NCBI GenBank assembly: GCA_012514235.1
Contig: JAAZAR010000096.1
Location: 1-36,191 of the forward strand
Length of the DNA stretch: 36,191 nt
Direction: 5' to 3'
From: Actinomycetota bacterium
GTDB taxonomy: Bacteria; Actinomycetota; Thermoleophilia; UBA2241
Under the pieces are notes generated by a model. It was not told where the DNA came from. It saw nothing but the letters and a program-made list of their open reading frames with translations, and made no database searches. Positions 21,701 through 28,753 of the stretch are shown one piece after another; positions within the stretch are counted from its first letter, which is position 1, and every line of letters begins with the position of its first letter. The position numbers and the translations under genes were made by a program.

Positions 21701-23165
21701 GCCGCACGCGGTGCTGGAGAGCGACGGTCACGGCGGCAAGGCCGGCTACGTGACGCGCGTGCAGGCGTTCCTGCACTCCGTGCGGCGCTGGCGCGACGTC
21801 TCGGCCGAGGTGGCCGGCGGTCAGGAGGCCGCCGAAGCGGCGGCCGGCCCGCCGGCCCGGGTGCCGGCCGAGCACGTGGAGTCCGGCGCCGGTCTGCAGG
21901 CCCGTCTGGCGCGCATGGACCGGCCACTGCCCCACAGTCTGGACGGCGGCTACGACCGCTTCTACTTCGGCCACGTCGGCGGCGGCCTCGGCCGTCATCT
22001 CGCGGCGGCCATGCGCGGCGCCGGCTTCGACGCCTCCTACGTCGGCGAGCCCGACGCCGCCGCGCTCCGTGCCGCCGGCGCCGCCTGCTCCGGCAAGGAG
22101 TGCCTCCCCTACCAGCTCATCTGGGGCAGCTTCGCGCGCTTCCTCAAGGATGAGGCTCCCCACCTGGACGGCAAGAAGGCGCTGTTCCTGAGCGCCGGCA
22201 ACGGGTTCCAGGCCTGCCGCGCCAACCTTTTCCCGCTCACCGAGCAGATCTCCTTGGAACGACTCGGCCTCGACGGGCGCGTGGAGGTCGCCGATTTCAG
22301 CCTCGTCACGTCCAACGTGCGCATGCTGCCGGTCGTCTGGACCGCGCTGGTGGCCGTCGACCTGCTCAACATGCTGCGCTTCTACAGCATGGGGGACGAG
22401 GCCGAGCCGGGTGCCAGCGACGCGCTGTTCGCCGCGTTCTCGGACCGGCTGGCCGAGCTGCTCGAGCAGCCCCGGCCGGATGCCGGCATCGCCGGCAACG
22501 TGGCCGGGGCCCTCCGCTTCTGCGGTGAGGTCGAGGAGCACCTCGCCGAGGCCGCCCTCGCCTTCAAGCGTCTGCCGCGCGATGCCTCGAAGACCGCCGG
22601 GCTGCGCGACGTGTACCTCTGCGGCGACCTCTACTTGCGGGTGGACGAGTGGGGCAACGACGACCTGCAGCGCAAGCTTGCGGACCACGGGCTGCGCGTC
22701 ATCTTCGAGCCCTACGGCGCCTTCTTCGAGCTGCTGCAGCTGCGCCAGATCCAGGACGGCGTGCGGCTCGGCAAGCGGCCGGAGAAGGAGGCGACGATGG
22801 CGACGATGCGGTACGTGGTCGGCCGCCTGGTCAAAGCCGTGCGTGCGGAGCACCCGTGGGTGTTCTGGAACGACGTGCGTCAGGTGGACAAGGAGAGCCG
22901 CCGGCTGGTCGCGCCGTACCCCTTCGGCGAGACGATCCCGGCGGTGGGCGGCGCGCTGCTCACCTGGCGTACCCAGCCCGTCGACGGCGTGGTGTCGGTC
23001 GCCCCGCGGGGGTGCGGGCCGGCCCTGATCGCCGAAGCCCAGCTTCGGCGCGAGGCCGGCCTCCCGGTCCTGTTCGTCTACAACGACGGCGATCCGATCG
23101 ACGAGGCGCGGCTGTCCGGCTTCGCCTGGCGGCTCCGCGGCCGGCCCGCTCGGCGGGAAGGGTGA
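18744..23165 (+). CDS. Giant acyl-CoA dehydratase activase-type protein: two BcrA/BadF ATPase domains plus DUF2229/HgdB-like region
   Basis: 1473 residues in one frame. Domain 1 (about 22-270) and domain 2 (about 328-595) are BadF/BcrA/HgdC ATPases, which use ATP to drive low-potential electrons into a partner. Both keep the cluster cysteines: 'CSAGTGE' with 'SRCAVFAKSE' in the first, 'CSAGTGSF' with 'QTCTVFVADV' in the second. Domain 2 has 'GLDLGSTGSK' and 'IEIGGQDAKF'; domain 1 reads 'RVGGGGYS' at the latter site, so it may be weak as an ATPase. A cysteine cluster ('CGDRDCRNRC', about 622) leads into a DUF2229 region (about 700-900) and a HgdB/COG3581-like remainder with 'GAACSGKECLPYQ' (about 1112) and 'LRVDEWGNDD' (about 1297). 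The last part may hold the cluster that receives the electrons. Soluble, anaerobic redox role; the substrate is unknown. GTG start. Confidence 0.85.
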   Translation: MTDPSSRPRTQSSHGPGAAARPLVLGVDLGKVTTSLAVAELGPDGEPLLLETRAERHLGDPLRPFLEAYRELDAGRLAAVAATGVYGERLGAPAVGGVPEEIAQEEAAAWLYPEGPLNVVRVGGGGYSVLTRDAAGTVRYEANERCSAGTGETVEGLCARLGRSLEDAVALAEAAPDGVTVTSRCAVFAKSELTHFANQGEPHGRIFRGLFEGVARNVHSLYDKSKVDGPVVLVGHGALIAPIAAGVATLSTAPVTVAEQAGVFEALGALRFAAARAVSREAATFPAEPETLVRSARSRIGRLEPAAAGPGSVVRLGAAPSPGDGAAPAVLGLDLGSTGSKAALVDAASGAVLAAVYRRTEGNPVEAAQALVAEVGEMAPNPVVAVGLTGSGRDAAATVFRAALPGLESRLVVQNEIVAHAAAAAALDPDGGRSLSIIEIGGQDAKFINVENGRVVDADMNRVCSAGTGSFLEEQAIAYGVDDISEFGRLAARSDGPPDLGQTCTVFVADVAAEALGDGFSREDIFAGLQHSVVRNYRSRVMGQRRLLDRVFFQGKPATDPSLARTLAAVLEREVVVPADPGSMGAVGIALLTARTAGLTGAEPADLSRVLDARVAGRREFQCGDRDCRNRCHLELAEVAVGGATEKIVSGGQCPKYDAVSAAGEKLPKDAPNPYRERDALLQDLLREEDEESDGPAAGLVVGLPYAHYLIDTLPFFHTLLRRLGHRVEVLRPGRDTLAEGDRRCAAPGACAPVKLLHGLAGADVDVFFAPIFVHLPLPNAGAQTYTCPMAQGGPDMVGRSLRAEGSATRVLRPVLFEKEGDGFEAPRVRRSVSRAARALADAAGSPPLAPAAFEAAYRAALDAQRRFEAGLREIGERAVGWAQEHDYPVVLIAGETHVIHDVVLDAGIHELVAANGAVPLPADCYPTPEDVPGLRRVHWASAGQTLRATAAGAAAGDVYPVLLGAYGCGPNSMIEHLFADLTEEWPHAVLESDGHGGKAGYVTRVQAFLHSVRRWRDVSAEVAGGQEAAEAAAGPPARVPAEHVESGAGLQARLARMDRPLPHSLDGGYDRFYFGHVGGGLGRHLAAAMRGAGFDASYVGEPDAAALRAAGAACSGKECLPYQLIWGSFARFLKDEAPHLDGKKALFLSAGNGFQACRANLFPLTEQISLERLGLDGRVEVADFSLVTSNVRMLPVVWTALVAVDLLNMLRFYSMGDEAEPGASDALFAAFSDRLAELLEQPRPDAGIAGNVAGALRFCGEVEEHLAEAALAFKRLPRDASKTAGLRDVYLCGDLYLRVDEWGNDDLQRKLADHGLRVIFEPYGAFFELLQLRQIQDGVRLGKRPEKEATMATMRYVVGRLVKAVRAEHPWVFWNDVRQVDKESRRLVAPYPFGETIPAVGGALLTWRTQPVDGVVSVAPRGCGPALIAEAQLRREAGLPVLFVYNDGDPIDEARLSGFAWRLRGRPARREG

Positions 23166-23184
23166 CCGCAGAGCTCACGCCGCA

Positions 23185-23210
23185 CTCACGGTTTTCCGCA
23201 CCCCCGTGAG
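23185..23210 (+). terminator. Inverted repeat after the giant activase gene
   Basis: CTCACGG (23185-23191) and CCGTGAG (23204-23210) form a 7-bp stem with a 12-nt loop, 20 nt past the stop and 43 nt before the pirin start. It could end the upstream transcript or act in the pirin leader. Confidence 0.4.
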
Positions 23211-23252
23211 GGAAGGTTTCAGCGGACCAACTCCCATGCCCAGGAGGGAAGC

Positions 23253-24197
23253 ATGAGCGAGCAGGCGCGCACGGTGGAACGCGTGATCACCCCGCAGACG
23301 GTCCTGGAGGGCGCCGGCGTGCGGCTGCGACGGAGCATCGCCACGCCGGCGCTCGACTACGTCGACCCCTTCCTCCTCTTCGACCACTTCGGGTCTGACG
23401 AGCCGGCCGACTACGTAGCCGGCTTCCCCTGGCACCCGCATCGCGGCATCGAGACGGTCACCTACATGCTGGCCGGCGAGGTGGATCACCGCGACAGCAT
23501 CGGCAACGCGGGGAGGATCGGACCCGGCGACGTGCAGTGGATGACGGCCGGGGGCGGCATCATGCACGAGGAGATGCCGCGGCCGGGGGACGACGGCAGA
23601 CGCATGGGCGGGTTCCAGCTGTGGGTCAACCTGCCGTCGTCCCTCAAGATGTCCCACCCGCGCTACCAGGATCTGAGCGCGGCGGAGATCCCCGAGGTAC
23701 GGCGCGGCGACGGCGCGGTCATCCGCGTCGTCGCCGGAGAGGTGGACGGCGTGAGCGGCGCGGTGACGGAGATCTACGCCGAGCCCGAGTACCTCGACGT
23801 CTCACTGCCCGCGGGCGGATGCTTCGTCCAGCCCGTGCCGCGCGGGCACGCGGCCCTCGCGTACGCCTTCGAGGGCGAGGGCCGGTTCGGCGTCGCCGGG
23901 GACCTCGGCTATCGCGGCGAGCTCGACGGCGTGCTGCTCGACGCGCCCCAGCTGGCGGTGTTCGGCGACGGCGACGAGGTGCGCGTGGAGGCTCCAGTGT
24001 CGCCGGTCCGGTTCCTGCTGATCGGCGGGCGACCCCTTGGCGAGCCGATCGCCCGCTACGGGCCGTTCGTGATGAACTCGCGCGAGGAGATCATCCTGGC
24101 GCTGCGCGACCTGCAGAACGACACCTTCGTGTGGCGCGACGACCCCGAGTGGGCGGCGCAGCGCCGGACCTGGTCGCCGGACGCGCAGGAGCGCTGA
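23253..24197 (+). CDS. Pirin family protein
   Basis: 314 residues, typical pirin length: a bicupin whose N-terminal barrel binds Fe(II). Metal ligands expected in the first cupin are visible in 'FPWHPHRGIETVTYML' (two His), then His of 'HRDSIGNAGRIGPGDVQWM' and Glu/His of 'GGGIMHEEMP'. The N-terminal 'DYVDPFLLFDHFG' and the middle 'GFQLWVNLPSSLKM' are family signatures. Some pirins have quercetinase activity; others bind regulators or enzymes, so the function is open. The ATG at 23253 follows AGGAGG with 6-nt spacing. It is followed by 18 nt to the convergent EEP gene. Confidence 0.92.
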   Translation: MSEQARTVERVITPQTVLEGAGVRLRRSIATPALDYVDPFLLFDHFGSDEPADYVAGFPWHPHRGIETVTYMLAGEVDHRDSIGNAGRIGPGDVQWMTAGGGIMHEEMPRPGDDGRRMGGFQLWVNLPSSLKMSHPRYQDLSAAEIPEVRRGDGAVIRVVAGEVDGVSGAVTEIYAEPEYLDVSLPAGGCFVQPVPRGHAALAYAFEGEGRFGVAGDLGYRGELDGVLLDAPQLAVFGDGDEVRVEAPVSPVRFLLIGGRPLGEPIARYGPFVMNSREEIILALRDLQNDTFVWRDDPEWAAQRRTWSPDAQER

Positions 24198-24215
24198 GGC
24201 GGAGGGGCGTGGCCG

Positions 24216-25037
24216 TCACCCGTCCCGCAGCACCACGTCGGCGACCACGGGCCAGTGATCGGACGGCAGGCGGCCGCCCGGGCGCGCGTGGTCGATGCGG
24301 GCTGCACGCACCTCCCACCAGTCGTCCGTGAGGACGTGGTCGATCCGCGTCCCGTCGGTCGAGCCGTCCCAGGCGTGGTGCGTCGCGGCCTGCGGCCCTC
24401 GCGCACCGAGTCCCGGCAGGGTGTCCCGCAGCCCTGCGTCCAGCAGCAGGTTCACGGCAGGGTCGGCGACGGTGGCGTTCAGGTCGCCGACCACGAGCCA
24501 CGGGAGGGCGGGATCCAGCCAGCCCAGCAGCGCCTCGGCGCTGCGCAGCCGTGAGCGGGCGGAGGCGCCATCCCAGTGCACGTCGGCCGCGCCGAACCGC
24601 CGGCCGGTCGCACGGTCGGTGAACCGGCAGAGGGTGACGATCCGCGGCAGCGGATTGCCCCAGGAGCGACTCCCCGGGACGTGCGGGGTGTCCGAGAACC
24701 AGCGCACCGTCCAGGCGTCCAGCCGCAACCTGTCGGTCCGGTACGCCACCGTGCAGCGCTCGCCGCGGCGGCGGCCGTCGTCGCGGCCGGCGCCGGCTCC
24801 GGCGTAGCCGGGCAGCCGGCGCGCCAGGCCGAGCTCCTGGAAGCGGCGCACCTCCTGCAGCCCGATGAGGTCGGCTTCGAGGCCTGCGATCGCGGCTGCG
24901 CACGCACCGGCGCGCAGGGACCAGCAGTTGCGGCCGTCCAGACCGAGGCCGGTGCGCACGTTGAACGAGGCGACGCGCAGGGGGGCGGGCGGTCGCCGCC
25001 CGCTCGTCAGCGCGTCGCCTTCTCGCTTCGTGCTCAT
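24216..25037 (-). CDS. Endonuclease/exonuclease/phosphatase (EEP) family protein
   Basis: 273 residues with the EEP fold used by exonuclease III, DNase I and inositol-phosphate phosphatases. Catalytic motifs are seen in order: N26 in 'ASFNVRTG', E62 in 'GLQEVRRF', 'AADVHWDGASARSR', 'VVGDLNATVADP' (Asp, Asn), 'GTRIDHVLTDDWW' and the terminal 'PSDHWPVVADV' with the Asp-His pair. No signal peptide, so it is probably cytosolic. Substrate (DNA, phosphoester or lipid headgroup) cannot be told. The ATG at 25037 lies shortly before the first motif; GGAG is 14 nt upstream, which is weak. Longer in-frame extension to 25190 is Arg-rich and unlike the family. Confidence 0.85.
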   Translation of the reverse strand: MSTKREGDALTSGRRPPAPLRVASFNVRTGLGLDGRNCWSLRAGACAAAIAGLEADLIGLQEVRRFQELGLARRLPGYAGAGAGRDDGRRRGERCTVAYRTDRLRLDAWTVRWFSDTPHVPGSRSWGNPLPRIVTLCRFTDRATGRRFGAADVHWDGASARSRLRSAEALLGWLDPALPWLVVGDLNATVADPAVNLLLDAGLRDTLPGLGARGPQAATHHAWDGSTDGTRIDHVLTDDWWEVRAARIDHARPGGRLPSDHWPVVADVVLRDG

Positions 25038-25347
25038 GCCGGGATGTGGCTCCGTCGGATCGTCGTCTCCGTCCTCTTCGCCCCGACGCACGTGCCTCGG
25101 CCCGCCCCCTCGCGGGTGCCTCGCCCGCGGCCGCGTCGGTGAGATCGAGCGTGCCGTCCGTCTGCTCCGTTCCGCGTTGTCTTCCGTCACCAGAGGGTGG
25201 TGTCCTGCCTACCCGCGGGAGCACGAGCGGAACCCGGCGCCTCGCCGCCGCGCGGCGCGTCCTGACCGTCGACCTCCTTCGCGGCCGGTCTGTCGCTCGC
25301 CGTCGGCCCGGTTTGACGGGAGGCCGCAGCGGCCACACCCTTGAGGA
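25038..25347. other. 310-nt divergent intergenic region
   Basis: Between the EEP and MBL-fold genes. Apart from TTGACG near the right end (a possible -35) I find no repeat, RNA or SD-led ORF that I can support. The sequence is slightly less GC-rich than the flanking genes. Confidence 0.6.
25313..25341 (+). promoter_or_regulatory. Weak candidate promoter of the MBL-fold gene
   Basis: TTGACG (25313-25318) matches the -35 consensus in 5 of 6. At 17 nt downstream stands CACCCT, a poor -10, ending 6 nt before the ATG. The -35 and the spacing are good; the -10 is not. Confidence 0.3.
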
Positions 25348-26265
25348 ATGGACGCACGTATCGAGACCATGCCGGCCCGCGCCCGTCCTCTGCCATCGGG
25401 GTCGCGGGTCCTCTTCCTGGGGCACGCCTCCACGGTCATGGAGATGGACGGCGTGCGCATCGTCACCGATCCCGTGTTGCGGCGGCTCGTCGGACCGCTC
25501 TACCGCCGCGTCCCCCAGCCGCTCACCGAGCCGCTCGTCGATCCGGACGCGATCCTCATCTCGCACCTGCACCTGGATCACTACGACCCGCGGTCCCTGC
25601 GGCTGTTCCGCCGCGATACGCCGGTCCTCGCACCGGTGGGCGCCGGGCTCTCCCTGCGCTGGCGCGGCTTCAAGGAGATCCACGAGATGGAGCCCGGCGA
25701 GCGCGTGCGCATCGGAGCACTCGAGGTGGTCGGCACGGACGCCAGGCACCGCGGCACGCGGCATCCGCTGGCGGCGAGGACCCCGAGCCTCGGCTACGTG
25801 GTCTCGGGGTCGCACAGCTTCTATTTCGCCGGCGACACGGGGTTCTTCTCCGGCATCGCCGACGTGTGGCGGGAGCGCCTCGACGTGGCGCTGCTGCCGA
25901 TCGCCGGCATCGGACCGCTCATGCCCGAGTTCAAGCACATGAGCCCCAGAGATGCGATCAGGGCCATGGAACTGCTGCGCCCGCGCCTCGTCGTGCCGAT
26001 CCACTGGGGCACCTACCATCTGCCCGGCACCGCACTCTTCCGCTTCCGGCCCGACTTCCATCGCCGCGCCCCGTTCCTGTTCAAGGCGCAGGCCGCGGCG
26101 CTCGAACCGGATGTGCACACCGTCATGCTGCGCCCGGGCGAGGTGCTCGCGGTGGAGGAGGCTCTGAGGGGCCACGCGCATCACGCGGCGCTGGGTGCGG
26201 CGCCGCCGCAGGAGCACTTCGGCTCCGAATGGTCGGGGCCGGGCGTGACCGGCGACCCCCTGTAG
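25348..26265 (+). CDS. MBL-fold metallo-hydrolase (UlaG/NAPE-PLD-like)
   Basis: 305 residues, metallo-beta-lactamase fold. The zinc motif HxHxDH is complete at H73-x-H75-x-D77-H78 ('ISHLHLDHYD'), followed by the later ligands in 'TDARHRGTRHPL', 'YFAGDTGFFSG' and 'VPIHWGTYHLP'. The pattern 'LGHASTVMEMDGVRIVTDPVL' near residue 24 and the length resemble UlaG and N-acyl-phosphatidylethanolamine phospholipase D-like proteins, which cut phosphodiester or lactone bonds. The actual substrate is unknown. The ATG at 25348 has GAGGA directly before it, too close for a normal SD, which agrees with a leaderless or near-leaderless start. A hairpin follows the stop by 14 nt. Confidence 0.87.
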   Translation: MDARIETMPARARPLPSGSRVLFLGHASTVMEMDGVRIVTDPVLRRLVGPLYRRVPQPLTEPLVDPDAILISHLHLDHYDPRSLRLFRRDTPVLAPVGAGLSLRWRGFKEIHEMEPGERVRIGALEVVGTDARHRGTRHPLAARTPSLGYVVSGSHSFYFAGDTGFFSGIADVWRERLDVALLPIAGIGPLMPEFKHMSPRDAIRAMELLRPRLVVPIHWGTYHLPGTALFRFRPDFHRRAPFLFKAQAAALEPDVHTVMLRPGEVLAVEEALRGHAHHAALGAAPPQEHFGSEWSGPGVTGDPL

Positions 26266-26279
26266 GAGCGCCCCGGGGA

Positions 26280-26306
26280 GACGGCCGCGACGTCGGACCG
26301 GCCGTC
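26280..26306 (+). terminator. Hairpin after the MBL-fold gene
   Basis: GACGGCCG (26280-26287) and CGGCCGTC (26299-26306) form a perfect 8-bp stem with an 11-nt loop, 14 nt past the stop codon. No T-tract follows. Confidence 0.5.
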
Positions 26307-26444
26307 CTCACCACCCGGCGTCTCATCCATGAAGTCTTCGCATCCGGCGACGTCCGTGCCAGGTCAGGTTCGGAGACGGACGGGGGCGGGGACTACTGGC
26401 GTTGGGGGCGGCCGCGATGGATGATACGGCCGCACAGGCTGTTC

Positions 26445-26453
26445 GGGGGGGGG
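26445..26453 (+). repeat. Run of nine G before the phosphoesterase start
   Basis: Nine consecutive G end 2 nt before the ATG at 26456. The run may act as the SD. Length change by slippage would shift the spacing, or the frame if the in-frame ATG at 26417 is used. Confidence 0.7.
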
Positions 26454-26455
26454 TG

Positions 26456-26980
26456 ATGGCGAAGTCGCAGGCGGGCGCACGGATCGGAGTGATCTCGGAC
26501 ACTCACGGCTACCTCGATCCGATGGTGCTGGAGGAGTTCGCCGGCGTGGACCACATCATCCACGCCGGCGACGTCATGGACGGGCGCATCCTGGAGGCGC
26601 TCGCCGAGATCGCGCCCGTCACGGCCGTCGCCGGCAACATGGACGACGGGAAGCTCGGCAAGCTGCCGCGGGAGGTCGCCGGTACGGCGGGCGGCATCAG
26701 CTTCGTCGTCGGGCACAAGCGCAAGCGCCTGCTCAAGCGCCTCTCGCTCGGCAAGATCGACGGCATCGGCAAACGCGAGCTGCCCGACCTCGTGGTCTGC
26801 GGCCACGACCATCTGCCGGCCGTGGAGTGGATGGACGGCACGCTGCATCTCAATCCCGGCTCCGCGAGCGCGCCTCACTTCGAGGACGACGACCCCACCG
26901 TCGCCATCGTGGAGCGCGGCCACGCGGGCCTCGACGTCCGCTTCATCCGCCTCGCGCGCCGCACTGACGACGAGAGCTGA
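26456..26980 (+). CDS. YfcE/MJ0936-type metallophosphoesterase
   Basis: 174-residue calcineurin-like phosphoesterase, small single-domain type. Metal ligands are all present: D15 and H17 in 'GVISDTHG', D39 in 'IHAGDVMD', N61 in 'VAGNMDD', H87 in 'VVGHKRKR' and the pair H117/H119 in 'VVCGHDHLP'. A '[10 protein letters not shown]' closing motif is typical. Members hydrolyse phosphodiesters; the natural substrate is unknown. I chose the ATG at 26456, directly after a G9 run and close to the first strand. An in-frame ATG at 26417 would add 13 residues and sits in the loop of an inverted repeat (GCGGCCG 26408-26414, CGGCCGC 26427-26433). Followed after 7 nt by yjbQ, so co-transcribed. Confidence 0.88.
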   Translation: MAKSQAGARIGVISDTHGYLDPMVLEEFAGVDHIIHAGDVMDGRILEALAEIAPVTAVAGNMDDGKLGKLPREVAGTAGGISFVVGHKRKRLLKRLSLGKIDGIGKRELPDLVVCGHDHLPAVEWMDGTLHLNPGSASAPHFEDDDPTVAIVERGHAGLDVRFIRLARRTDDES

Positions 26981-26987
26981 GGTTCGC

Positions 26988-27452
26988 ATGAAGGCCCACA
27001 CCGTCTACAAGACCTTCCACATCGAGGAGCGTCGCGCGTTCGTGCGCATCACCGAGGACGTGCAGGCCGCGGTCGACGAGAGCGGCATCCGCGAGGGCAT
27101 GGTCCTCGTCGCCGCCATGCACATCACCGCCGGCGTCTGGATCAACGACGACGAGCCGGGCATCCAGGCCGACGCGCTCGAGTGGCTGGACAAGCTGGCG
27201 CCGCCGTCCTGGCGTCCGCCGGCCGACGACGTGGCCCGCCAGCTGCTCCCCGACCCCGGCGACTACCGGCATCACCGCGGCGGGTACGAGGACAACGGCG
27301 ACGCCCACCTCAAGAACCTGCTCGTCCACCACCAGGTCATCGTGCCGGTCACGGAGGGGCGCCTGGACCTGGGCCCGTGGCAGGCCGTCTTCTACTGCGA
27401 GTTCGACGGCCGCCGCTCCAAGAGACTCATCATCAAGGTGCTCGGGGAATAG
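26988..27452 (+). CDS. yjbQ: YjbQ family (UPF0047) protein
   Basis: 154 residues, about the family length of 130-150. The YjbQ signature is plain: '[18 protein letters not shown]', '[39 protein letters not shown]' (residues about 105-143) with the conserved His residues, and the terminal strand 'RLIIKVLGE'. Several members show a weak secondary thiamine-phosphate synthase activity; the true role is unknown. The ATG has GAGG about 7 nt upstream. It sits 7 nt after the phosphoesterase gene and 52 nt before hdeD; its stop TAG is part of TAGATT, a possible -10 for the next gene. Confidence 0.9.
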   Translation: MKAHTVYKTFHIEERRAFVRITEDVQAAVDESGIREGMVLVAAMHITAGVWINDDEPGIQADALEWLDKLAPPSWRPPADDVARQLLPDPGDYRHHRGGYEDNGDAHLKNLLVHHQVIVPVTEGRLDLGPWQAVFYCEFDGRRSKRLIIKVLGE

Positions 27453-27504
27453 ATTCTCCGGCGGCGGCCGCAGCGGCGAGGCCGCACAGACAGGGGGTTA
27501 GACA

Positions 27505-28098
27505 ATGAGTGACCAGCAGAACCGGCCGGACACACCCCGGCCCGAGGTCGTGAACGAGGCCGTGGTCATCGTGGACGGCCGGCAGGCGGCGCGCGGGGCC
27601 TGGGGTCTCGTTCTCGCCGTAGGCATCGTCGCAGCGGTGTTCGGCATCCTCGTCCTCGCCAACATCTGGGGCAGCGTGCGGCTGGTGGCGATCCTCGCCG
27701 GCCTGTTCCTCCTCTTCGCCGGCATCCTCCAGTTCTTCCTCGGCGGCAGCGGCCGGACGGGCCGCATCATCGCCGGCGTCATCGCCATCATCGCCGGCGT
27801 CGCGCTCATCGCGTGGCCGGAGGCGTCGGTCAAGACGGTGGCCGTGATCGTCGGCCTCGCGTTCCTCATCAGCGGCATCTCCGTCGCCGTCGCCGCCATC
27901 TCCGCGCGGGCCGACGGCTACGGCGCGGTGGTCGGCGTCGGCGCCGTGCTGGCCGTGATCGGCCTGGTCTTCATCATCTGGCCAGGGCCCACGGTGACGC
28001 TGCTCATGGTCCTGGTCGGCCTCGCCGCGCTGCTGTTCGGCATCGGCGCGGTCGTGCAGGCACTCTCCATGCGCCGCGCGCTCCAGGGACGCGGATGA
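27505..28098 (+). CDS. HdeD-like (DUF308) membrane protein
   Basis: 197 residues with six hydrophobic segments between about 30 and 190, arranged as repeats of a helix pair. Glycine/alanine-rich 'VIAIIAGVALIAWPEASVKTVAVIVG' and 'VIGLVFIIWPGPTVTLLMVLVG' units (each about 25 residues) carry the DUF308 'WP' motif of HdeD proteins. HdeD in E. coli is linked to acid resistance at high cell density; for this protein only inner-membrane location is safe. A GGGGG tract before TTAGACA gives a modest SD. It is 6 nt upstream of the yqhA gene, so the two form a pair. Confidence 0.85.
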   Translation: MSDQQNRPDTPRPEVVNEAVVIVDGRQAARGAWGLVLAVGIVAAVFGILVLANIWGSVRLVAILAGLFLLFAGILQFFLGGSGRTGRIIAGVIAIIAGVALIAWPEASVKTVAVIVGLAFLISGISVAVAAISARADGYGAVVGVGAVLAVIGLVFIIWPGPTVTLLMVLVGLAALLFGIGAVVQALSMRRALQGRG

Positions 28099-28104
28099 GC
28101 CCCG

Positions 28105-28704
28105 ATGGCTGAGGAGCGGCCCGAGCTGACGGAGCGCCAGCAGTCCGGCGTCATCGCCCGCATGGTGGCGTCCAGCCGCTTCTTCGTCCTGGTCGCGACG
28201 GTCATCCTGTTCCTGGCCTTCATGGCGGTGATGGTCTCGACGATCGTCACCACCGTCACGGCGATCCTCGACGGCCTCGGGGGCGGCGTGAGCCAGAACG
28301 AGATGATCGGCAAGCTGATCAAGCAGGCCGACTACGCCTTGCTGGCCATGGTGCTGTACGTCCTCGCCCTCGGCCTGTACAGCCTCTTCGTGGACGACCG
28401 GGTCCCCATGCCGGCCTGGCTCCGCATCCGCGACCTCGGCAACCTCAAGGAACTGCTGGCCGGCGTGGTCGTCGTGGCGATCGCCGTCATCTTCCTCGGC
28501 TGGGCGCTCACCTGGGACGGTGAGAGCGACATCCTTGCTCTGGGCCTGGCGTGTGCCGCGGTCATCGGCGGGCTGGCAGTCTTCCTCTGGCAGGCGGCGC
28601 GTGAGCGGCAGCTGATCGAGAAGGAGAGGCGCAGGGAGCTCGAGGAGGAGCGCCGCGGCATCTCGCCCGGTGCCGCCGCAGGATCCGAGCCGCGGGACGA
28701 CTGA
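28105..28704 (+). CDS. YqhA family (UPF0114) membrane protein
   Basis: 199 residues. The YqhA pattern is clear: first helix after 'ASSRFFVLVATV', a pair around 'ADYALLAMVLYVLALGLYSLFVDD', the signature 'MPAWLRIRDLGNLKELLAGVVVV' region (about residues 110-133), and a fourth helix near 150-165. A charged, coiled-coil-like tail (about 170-199, Arg/Glu-rich) lies on the cytoplasmic side. Function is unknown; other members are implicated in envelope stress. ATG 28105 follows hdeD by 6 nt. Convergent with the K+ channel gene, with a 9-bp inverted repeat between. Confidence 0.86.
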   Translation: MAEERPELTERQQSGVIARMVASSRFFVLVATVILFLAFMAVMVSTIVTTVTAILDGLGGGVSQNEMIGKLIKQADYALLAMVLYVLALGLYSLFVDDRVPMPAWLRIRDLGNLKELLAGVVVVAIAVIFLGWALTWDGESDILALGLACAAVIGGLAVFLWQAARERQLIEKERRRELEEERRGISPGAAAGSEPRDD

Positions 28705-28715
28705 CCGGGCCCGGC

Positions 28716-28750
28716 CGGGCCGGACGCGGGACGGCCGGTGATCCGGCCCG
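28716..28750. terminator. Inverted repeat between yqhA-like and K+ channel genes
   Basis: CGGGCCGGA (28716-28724) and TCCGGCCCG (28742-28750) are perfect complements with a 17-nt loop, located wholly between two convergent stop codons. A bidirectional terminator is likely. Confidence 0.5.
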
Positions 28751-28753
28751 CGG

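Noticed and set aside
18759..22853. A 1364-codon open frame on the minus strand
   Set aside because: It is the mirror of the giant activase gene. High GC leaves the opposite strand free of stops; its translation is Arg/Gly/His/Val-rich with no family motif, while the plus strand shows clear domains.
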